A DNA stretch of 64,000 nucleotides, from assembly GCF_014189455.1 (NCBI RefSeq), contig NZ_CP050296.1, forward strand, positions 124,001-188,000, in the 5' to 3' direction. Shown in pieces: positions 57,885-64,000 of the stretch (within the stretch, counting starts at the first letter, position 1; every line of letters starts with the position of its first letter). The translations under genes were made by a program, and so were the position numbers. The notes beneath the pieces are model-generated. The model had not been told where the DNA came from. It saw only the letters and a list, made by a program, of their open reading frames with translations, and searched no databases. The DNA comes from Mesorhizobium huakuii (lineage in GTDB: Bacteria; Pseudomonadota; Alphaproteobacteria; Rhizobiales; Rhizobiaceae).

Positions 57885-58331
57885 ATGGAACAAATGTCTG
57901 GAATGACGCAGCCCAAAAAATCACGCCCCGCCATCAAACAGGCCGACTACCAGCGGCTGTCGGAGTTCCGCTACCTGATCCGCCGCTTCCTCGAGTTCAG
58001 CCAGATCCAGGCGGAAGACGCCGGGCTGACGCCGCGCCAGCATCAGGCGCTGCTGGCGATCAAGGGCTATCCGGGCGGTGGACCGGTGACGGTCGGCGAT
58101 CTGGCGGAGCGCCTGCGCATCCGCCATCACAGCGCCGTCGAACTGGTCAACCGCCTGAGCGAAGCCGGACTGGTCGTGCGGGACCAGGACAAGGACGACC
58201 ATCGCCGCGTGCTGCTGCGGCTGACCGAGCGCGCCGACGATTGCCTGGCCGAGTTGTCGGCCACGCATCTCGACGAGCTTTCGCGCATCGAACCCATGCT
58301 GAGGCGCCTGCTCGATCAGGGCCGCGAGTGA
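57885..58331 (+). CDS. MarR family transcriptional regulator
   Basis: This 148-residue protein has the MarR fold: EFRYLIRRFLEFSQIQAEDAGLTPRQHQALLAIKGYPGGGPVTVGDLAERLRIRHHSAVELVNRLSEAGLVVRDQDKDDHRRVLLRLTERADDCLAELS, with the recognition helix around HHSAVELVNRL and a wing DKDDHRRVLLRLT. It may start at 57885 or at either of two nearby in-frame ATGs (57894, 57903). It is divergent from the ClC channel gene and probably regulates it. Confidence 0.9.
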   Translation: MEQMSGMTQPKKSRPAIKQADYQRLSEFRYLIRRFLEFSQIQAEDAGLTPRQHQALLAIKGYPGGGPVTVGDLAERLRIRHHSAVELVNRLSEAGLVVRDQDKDDHRRVLLRLTERADDCLAELSATHLDELSRIEPMLRRLLDQGRE

Positions 58332-58447
58332 CGTCTCAGCATGGCACCTGGCATTTTTTTGCGGCGCCCGAATCCTTTGGCCTTTCCGCAACGTCTAGCG
58401 GATGAACGCCTCGAAGGGCGCAAGGGCAATCAAAAGGAAGACCAGAG

Positions 58448-58753
58448 ATGAAACGTCACCTGATACGCTACAAGATGAAACCAGAACGGGCCGATGAGAA
58501 CGAGCAGTTGATCAAGACCGTTTTCCAGGAATTGCGCGACAAATCGCCGGACGGCGTTCGCTACATGACCTTGCGCGCCGGCGACGGGACATTCGTCCAT
58601 CTGGTCGAGACGGAGACCGATGCGCATTCTGATATCCTCACCGGGCTGGCCGCATTCGAGGCCTTTCAAAGCGGCTTCAGGGATCGCTGCAGCGAACGTC
58701 CGCAACGCGACGAGATGACCGTGGTGGGTAGCTACCGGATGCTCGAGGAGTAA
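58448..58753 (+). CDS. Small protein, ABM-like (ferredoxin-fold) hypothetical
   Basis: This 101-residue protein follows AAGGAAGA. MKRHLIRYKMKPERADENEQLIKTVFQEL, then VRYMTLRAGDGTFVHLVETE, then FEAFQSGFRDRCSERPQRDEMTVVGSYRM has the strand-helix-strand pattern of dimeric alpha-beta barrel proteins (antibiotic-biosynthesis-monooxygenase type). No catalytic residues can be named. It lies 33 bp upstream of an ECF sigma factor gene and is probably co-transcribed with it. Confidence 0.65.
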   Translation: MKRHLIRYKMKPERADENEQLIKTVFQELRDKSPDGVRYMTLRAGDGTFVHLVETETDAHSDILTGLAAFEAFQSGFRDRCSERPQRDEMTVVGSYRMLEE

Positions 58754-58786
58754 TCGAAGCAGACGAGGTCGCAGAACGGGAGGCTC

Positions 58787-59675
58787 ATGAACATTCCCAT
58801 TCCTGGCGGGCAGCATGGGCTCTTCGAGCGCCTGTTTGGGGAATTGCGCCCTAAGCTGCACCGTTACTGCGCCCGCATGACGGGCTCGGTCATAGACGGC
58901 GAGGATGTGCTGCAGGATGCGCTGGCCAAGGCATTCGAGGCCTTGCCCAGTGCCGGCCCGATCGCCAATCCGGAAGGCTGGCTGTTTCGCATCGCCCACA
59001 ATGCGGCGCTCGACTTCCTGCGCCGGCGCACCCGCGAAAAAGACCTTTGCCGAGGAGGATCCGGACATGATCGTCGACCCGGCAAATCCCACCATCGATC
59101 GCCAGGCCGCTTCCGCCGCCCTGCACAGCTTCATGCGGCTTCCCATCGCGCAGCGAAGCAGCGTCATCATGATGGATGTTCTGGGCTACTCGCTGCAGGA
59201 GATCAGCGCCACGTTCGACATCAGCATTCCCGCGGTCAAGGCCGCGCTGCATCGTGGCCGCGACCGGCTGCGCCAGATTGCAGACGAACCTGACGACCGC
59301 CCTCTCCCGAGACTGGGCGTCGCGGAACGTCAGTTGCTCAATGCCTACATCGACCGCTTCAATGCCCGCGATTTCGACGCGGTACGCGACATGCTGGCGC
59401 AAGAAGTGCGCCTGGAGTTGGTGGCCAGGACGCGGCTCAACGGTAAAAGGGAAGCCGGCACCTATTTCGGCAACTATTCCCGCGTCCAGGATTGGCGCCT
59501 CGGGCCCGGCTTGGTTGAAAACAGGCCAGCAATCCTCGTCCGCGACCCCAACGACCCGGCGGCCCGCCCCACCTATTTCATCCTGGTGGCCTGGCAGGGC
59601 GGCAGACTTGCCGGCATCCGCGATTTTCGCCATGCCCGTTACGTCGCCGACGGCGCCAAGCTACTCGCTCTCTGA
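58787..59675 (+). pseudogene. ECF RNA polymerase sigma factor with NTF2/SnoaL-like C-terminus (one frameshift)
   Basis: After removal of one extra base near 59036-59046 (in GAAAAAGACC) this is a sigma-70-like factor of about 295 residues. Sigma2 is LRPKLHRYCARMTGSVIDGEDVLQDALAKAFEALP and GWLFRIAHNAALDFLRRR. Sigma4 is MRLPIAQRSSVIMMDVLGYSLQEISATFDISIPAVKAALHRGRDRLRQ. The C-terminal ~120 residues (LLNAYIDRFNARDFDAVRDMLAQEVRLELVARTRLNG) form an NTF2/SnoaL-like domain, as in ECF groups without an anti-sigma factor, where this domain controls activity. GGGAGG precedes the ATG. The break is probably a homopolymer error. Confidence 0.83.
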
Positions 59676-59712
59676 GACAAGAGTCCTTCGGGTCAGCGAC
59701 GGGAAGGCCTTG

Positions 59713-59816
59713 CCCTACTGCCCTACTGCCCTACTGCCCTACTGCCCTACTGCCCTACTGCCCTACTGCCCTACTGCCCTACTGCCCTACTGCCCTACTG
59801 CCCTACTGCCCTACTG
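59713..59816. repeat. Tandem repeat of 8-bp unit CCCTACTG, 13 perfect copies
   Basis: Thirteen identical 8-bp units run without interruption. The repaired AsmA frame ends in the first unit on its strand: the TAG stop is 59811-59813. Copy-number change would therefore alter the AsmA 3' untranslated region but not its protein. Perfect identity suggests recent slippage. Confidence 0.97.
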
Positions 59817-62800
59817 CAACGACTTCAACAAATTATCGACCGTGAACGGATTGGACTTAGGCTTGGCCGGCGGCGGATTGTCGTTGGCCTCCGGCAGCGG
59901 CGCGCGCTCGACCTTGGGCGCCTGTTCCGCCGCCTTGCGCTCGGCCTCGAGCCTGGCCTTTTCCTGCGTAGCGATGCGCATCGCCTCTTCGGCTTTCTGG
60001 CGCTCCTGCTCGGCCTGCGCCTTGGCCGCTTCGTCGGCGGCCTGCTGCTCGGCCGCGCCTTCGCCTCGGCATCGGCTTTCGCCTTTGCGTCCGCATCGGC
60101 CTTGGCTTTCGCTTCCGCGTCGGCCTTCGCCTTGGCCTCCGCTTCGGCCTGCGCCTGGGCTTCAGCCTCCGCTTTCGCCTTGGCGTCGGCCTCGGCTTTC
60201 AGCCGCGCCGCCTCTTCCTGCTGGCGCAGTTCCTCGGCGGCCTTGTCGCGCGCGTCCTGCAGTGCCGCGTAATAGCGCACCTCGCGCCGCAGCCGCTGTT
60301 TCTCCAGCAAGGCCGCCTGCATCGCCTCGACGCGTTGTTGCTCCTTCTCCAGAGCGCGCTGGGTCAGGAACTGCGCCAGCGGTTCGCTGTCGAACTGCCG
60401 TTTGACGGCGCCGAACGGTCCTTCAGCGGCGAAATTGACGGCCGGCTCGGAGCCGACCAGCGCCTCATCGCCAGGCCGGTAGGTGATGGTGCCCTTGGCG
60501 GAAACCGTGCTGGTGTTGAGATCGGTCGTGACATCGGCAGACAAGGTCGCAGCCGGGTTTTCGAGGCTGATCGGCGGCGCTCGCAGCGTGCCGCCGGCAA
60601 TTGTAAAGGCGATGTCGGCATCCTTGGCGGCAAAATTGCCAGCGGCGGCGATCTCGGGCGCGAAGCCCGCGGTCTTGGCCGCGTCGATGTCGCGCCCGAT
60701 CGCATCCGCCTTGGCCAGCAAAGCGCTGAACGCATCGGGATTGACGCCGGCGACCTGCAAACCCCTGAGCGCCGCCGTGCCGGAACCCGACAGGGCGGCA
60801 ATCATCGCATCGACCGACTTGCCGCTGGTCGACAGCGTCGTCGAGAAATCGCCACTGCCGCTGATGCCGGCGTCTGGCAGCACATTTGCCAGATCAGCCC
60901 CCGCCAGTTTCATCTGGCCGGTGAAAAGCCCGGTGCCCTCATTGTTCTTCAATTCGAACAGCCCGGTCAGCGCCCCGCCAAGCAGTTTCGCCTTGAGGTC
61001 GGAGACGCGGATGCCTTCCTGGTCGAGCTTCAGCGAAAAAGCGGCATCATAGGCGGTGGCGAGCGGTCCGGCGGCAAGGGCCGCCGTCGTCAGGTCGAGA
61101 TCGGCGGTGAACGGCAGGCTGGATTTTTGGCTGAAGGGCGCGGACGGCCACGCGCCGCCCTTGCCGCTCTTGTCGGTCCCATTCTTATCAGCAAGGAAAG
61201 ACGAATCGCCGAACAGCGCCACCGCCATCGGATCGAGGTCGAGCTCGTCAAGCACCAGCGCACCGGCCAGATGCGGCACGCCGTCCTTGACGTCGACATT
61301 GATGTCGCCGGACACCGCCGCCTCGTTGATGGCGCCGCTGACATTGTCCAGCACCAGCAGACCGTTGCCGTAATCGCCTTGTGCCGAGAGCGACGTCGAC
61401 ATGCCAGCCCCCATGCCGGGCAGACCGATGCCTGTCGTCATCAGCCAGGGTTCGATATCTGCGGCATCGAGGTTGATCTTGCCCTTGGCGGTCGGGCCTT
61501 GCGGCGTATCGGCGAACGTCCCTTCGAAGCCAGCCTTGAAGTCGTTGCCGGCAAGACTGAAAATCGTCGCCAGGCCACCGCCAAACGTGCCCTTGGCCTG
61601 GATATCCGTGGTTGCCTCGCCCAGCATGCCGAGCGGCAGCGCCGGCAGGCCGTAAAGCGCCAGCAGCGCGGTCGCGTCGGGGTTCTTGGCGTTGAAGGTC
61701 AGTGTCACCGGCGCGTCGAGAAGCTTGTCCGGCGCCCCCTTCCCCGACAGCGAAGCCGAAAAAGCCGAGCCACCGGCCTTGCCCTGTCCGCTCACCGCCA
61801 GGCCGGTCGTGCCATCGCCATTGTCGGCGGCACTTGCCACGAGGTCGACGCGTGCATCCTGGAACAGGTCCGGATAGGCAGCCGCACGGCTCGCCAACCC
61901 TTTCAGCACCGCATTGTCCGGATAATGCTGCGCGGCGACATCGATCAGCGGCTTGAGATCGACAGCGACAACCGATGCATCGAGCTTGCCGGTCGGGCTC
62001 GCCGGAAAATCCTTGATCCGGCCCGTCGCGCTGATCGAGGCGCCGGCCAGCCCGCCGAGCGAAAGCCGGTCGACTTCAAGCAAGCCGTCGCGCAGCCTGA
62101 GCGCGGTATCGACCGTGTCGGCGGTCAAACCGCCGGCGCTGACCGGGCCGGCCTTGATCTGGAAATCGAGATCGCTGTTGGCAAAACGGTTGGCACCCTT
62201 GTCGCTGACGAAGATCGAGGCGAAGGCCGCCAGCCCGTCGACATCGAGTTCACCGCCCTCGAGCCGCATCAGCACCGATGGCTTTGCGTCGTCAGGTTGG
62301 CTGGAATCGATGCGGCCGGAAAACTTCGCCTTGCCGAGGATCAATTCGAGATCGCTGAAGGATTGATGGTTTTCCGCGAGATCGACCTTGGCCTTGAAGC
62401 CGGCAGCGGGCAGACGGCGGATCGCCTCGTCGACATCCCTGGACAGCCACGCTGCAAAACCCGAAGGTTGCGCTACGGCCAACAGCAACGAGCCGGTGAA
62501 GCCGAAATGGCCCTGCACGTTGAGCGCAAGCATGCCATCGGCTTCCAGCGTGGTGCGTCCCGGCAAGGTCGCCGCAAGCGATTTGATCGACCAGCCGCTC
62601 TCAACGGGCTCGGCGGAAAGATGGACATCACGCACCGTCGTGTCGCCCGCCACCACCGCCGGCAGCTTGACCTCGACGGTGCCGGGAATGGTCGGCTTCG
62701 GCAGATCGAGCAGCGCCTGCTCCAGCCCGGCAATACGCTGATCCAGTGTCAGGCCGGCGCCGGCCTCAGCGCCCACCGCCTCATCGAGCTGCACCTGTGC

Positions 62801-63781
62801 GCCATTGGCCTCGATGGCGAAGTTCGGCTTCTGGCCGAGATCGACCGAAGCCTTTCCGTCGGCGGTGTAGGGATTGTCCAGCGGCCCGGTCTCGAAGCGG
62901 AATTCGTCGACGCCAAGCTTCTGGTGGTCGAGCGAAAATTTGCCGTTCAGCCGGAAGCCCGGATCGGGCTTGCCGGCGCTGACCTTCACGGTCTCACCAT
63001 CGGTGCCGCGCAGTTCGGCGCTGTGCTTGTCGGCGCCATTCTTGTCAGCGCTCGAGATCTTGAACTGGCCGGAATAGACCGCGGCACCATTGACGATGCC
63101 GGCATTGCCGTCGGTTTCGATGACCAGCGGATAGGCGTCGGGATCGGCCTTCAGCCGCAGCCGCATCTGCCCATTGCCTTCGGCCTTGCCGGTCGACGCC
63201 GCGATCGTGGTGCGCAACCCATCAAGCCGCAGCGTGCCGTCCATGCGCCACGGGCCGGCCAGCGACTTGGCCGAAATGGTCGAGTTGATTTCGGAAAAGA
63301 TATGGCTGCGTCCGCCGGCGGCATGTCGCAGTTCGATCTGCCCTTCCGTCACTGTCAGCTTCTCGATCGAGATCTGGTTGAGGTCGAAGGGCGAGGACGG
63401 CCGCATCGCCCAGTCCACCGTCCCATCCCTGGCAATGTCGATCGTCGCCTTCGGCCGTACCAGCCGCATATCGAAGATCAGCACCTCGCCGCGCAGGAAG
63501 GGCGCCAGTTCCGCATCCATAGAGAACGTCTCGACGGTCATGGCCGACTGGCCGTTCGGGCCGCCGGCAACGGCGACGTTGGAGAAGGTCACCGAAGGGA
63601 ACGGCAACAGCCTTGCCGTGGCGTCGCCCTGCACGGTCACCTTGCGGCCAAGGATGGCGCTTGCCTCGCGCTCGAACTCAGCGCGGTAGCCGGTCCAGTC
63701 GACAAAGTACGGGACCACCAGCGCCGCGCACAGCACCAGCACGAACAGGCCACCAAAGATCACGAACAGGCGTGCGAGCAT
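59811..63781 (-). CDS. AsmA family protein, very long (C-terminal frameshift)
   Basis: This ~1323-residue envelope protein has an N-terminal membrane helix (LFVIFGGLFVLVLCAALVVPYFVDWTGYR), the AsmA N-terminal domain (about 30-200: ASAILGRKVTVQGDATARLLPFPSVTFSNV), long repetitive beta-strand regions, and AsmA_2-like GSGDFSTTLSTSGKSVDAMIAALSGSGTAALRG near residue 1000. A coiled Ala/Lys/Glu-rich helix follows. One base missing at about 60058 breaks the frame; repair gives EQQAADEAAKAQAEQERQKAEEAMR and an end at 59811 with SNPFTVDNLLKSLQ. AsmA-like proteins bridge the periplasm and move phospholipids between membranes. Confidence 0.87.
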
Positions 63782-63914
63782 CAGCTCCGAACAGGTTGAT
63801 TGAAATTCTGCCGCACTCTACCCGCATCCGCGTGTCGATAAAGAGGCAATTCATCCAGTATTGCGTCATCCCAAGCGATCTGAAACAAATCCGGCAAAAG
63901 TGGAGATTTTTCAG

Positions 63915-64000
63915 ATGTCGGGCAAGAACTGGGACCGCGTGCCGATCGACGCGCAGAGCGTCGATGCGCCGCTTTCGCAGTCGGCGATTTTCCTTGTCGT
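63915..64000 (+). CDS. Probable DyP-type peroxidase, 5' end only
   Basis: The ATG at 63915 is preceded by GGAG and opens a frame that runs off the window: MSGKNWDRVPIDAQSVDAPL then SQSAIFLVV, 28 complete codons. The segment APLSQSAIFLVV resembles the start of rhizobial dye-decolorizing (DyP) heme peroxidases. Too little is visible for the catalytic Asp or heme ligand to be checked. It is divergent from the AsmA gene. Confidence 0.45.
   Translation, partial: MSGKNWDRVPIDAQSVDAPLSQSAIFLV

Noticed and set aside
59713..59816. CRISPR array
   Set aside because: The 8-bp units are directly adjacent with no spacers, and no cas genes are nearby; it is a simple tandem repeat.
60335..63799. Open plus-strand frame of 1154 codons opposite the AsmA gene
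   Set aside because: It lies antisense to a convincing AsmA protein, has no family motifs and is rich in Arg/Gly/Ala as expected of a shadow frame in high-GC DNA.

Overview
The window is typical chromosomal DNA of a high-GC alphaproteobacterium of the order Hyphomicrobiales, most likely a Mesorhizobium or close relative. The strongest evidence is a circularly permuted two-piece tmRNA with the tag ANDNYAEARLAA, a BA14K-family protein, an SspB-alpha/DUF4169/ribbon-helix-helix trio, and the folA-hflK-hflC-DUF2065-degP gene order. No phage, complete insertion sequence, CRISPR array, rRNA or tRNA was recognised.

Layout. 1-9 kb: a cut endonuclease/exonuclease/phosphatase gene, a BA14K secreted protein, ilvC with a TetR-type gene just upstream, a MarR/Rieske/GST/FAD-monooxygenase redox group, an HxlR regulator divergent from a QorB-like quinone reductase, and an SDR reductase. 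9-17.3 kb: two tandem kup potassium transporters, pdxJ, a SpoIIAA-like protein, a RecD-like helicase and a cobalt-type nitrile hydratase operon. 17.4-25.4 kb: an RND efflux pair, a LysE exporter, and ilvI-ilvH behind a leader-peptide attenuator. 25.6-33.6 kb: a flavin monooxygenase, a PcfJ-like protein, about 0.7 kb with no clear gene, a TmpA/TmpB-like phosphonate oxidation pair with a divergent LysR regulator, and an XRE/small protein/GNAT operon. 33.7-43.8 kb: a HerA-like ATPase, a GGDEF enzyme, miaA and serB with overlapping divergent starts, and degP-DUF2065-hflC-hflK-folA. 43.8-50.2 kb: DUF4424, cobF, a DNA-binding-only ModE, modCBA, a Mop protein and thyA. 50.5-56 kb: a palindromic repeat, DUF2853, the tmRNA, two accessory HEPN-like genes, an MFS/TetR pair and the SspB trio. 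56-64 kb: a ClC channel with a MarR regulator, an ECF sigma factor with an NTF2-like tail, a 13-copy 8-bp tandem repeat, a very long AsmA protein and the start of a probable DyP peroxidase.

Regulation visible in the DNA. Several regulator genes have a clean palindrome in the adjacent promoter region (TetR 3450-3464, MarR 4078-4095, HxlR 6917-6933, XRE 33563-33596, TetR 54103-54120, MarR 57822-57836). A ModE-like box lies upstream of modA. The ilvI leader encodes a 16-residue Leu/Ile/Val-rich peptide followed by an intrinsic terminator.

Sequence quality. Seven genes carry at least eight single-base frameshifts, and each can be repaired in frame to a normal family protein. Four of the repairs restore a G in a GGCGG context. 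This looks more like systematic indel error than gene decay, so I describe these genes as their intended products and mark where the frame breaks. The parts most worth a second look are the two HEPN-like genes beside the tmRNA, the ilv attenuator, the two long inverted-repeat elements between convergent genes, and the split molybdate-sensing arrangement.
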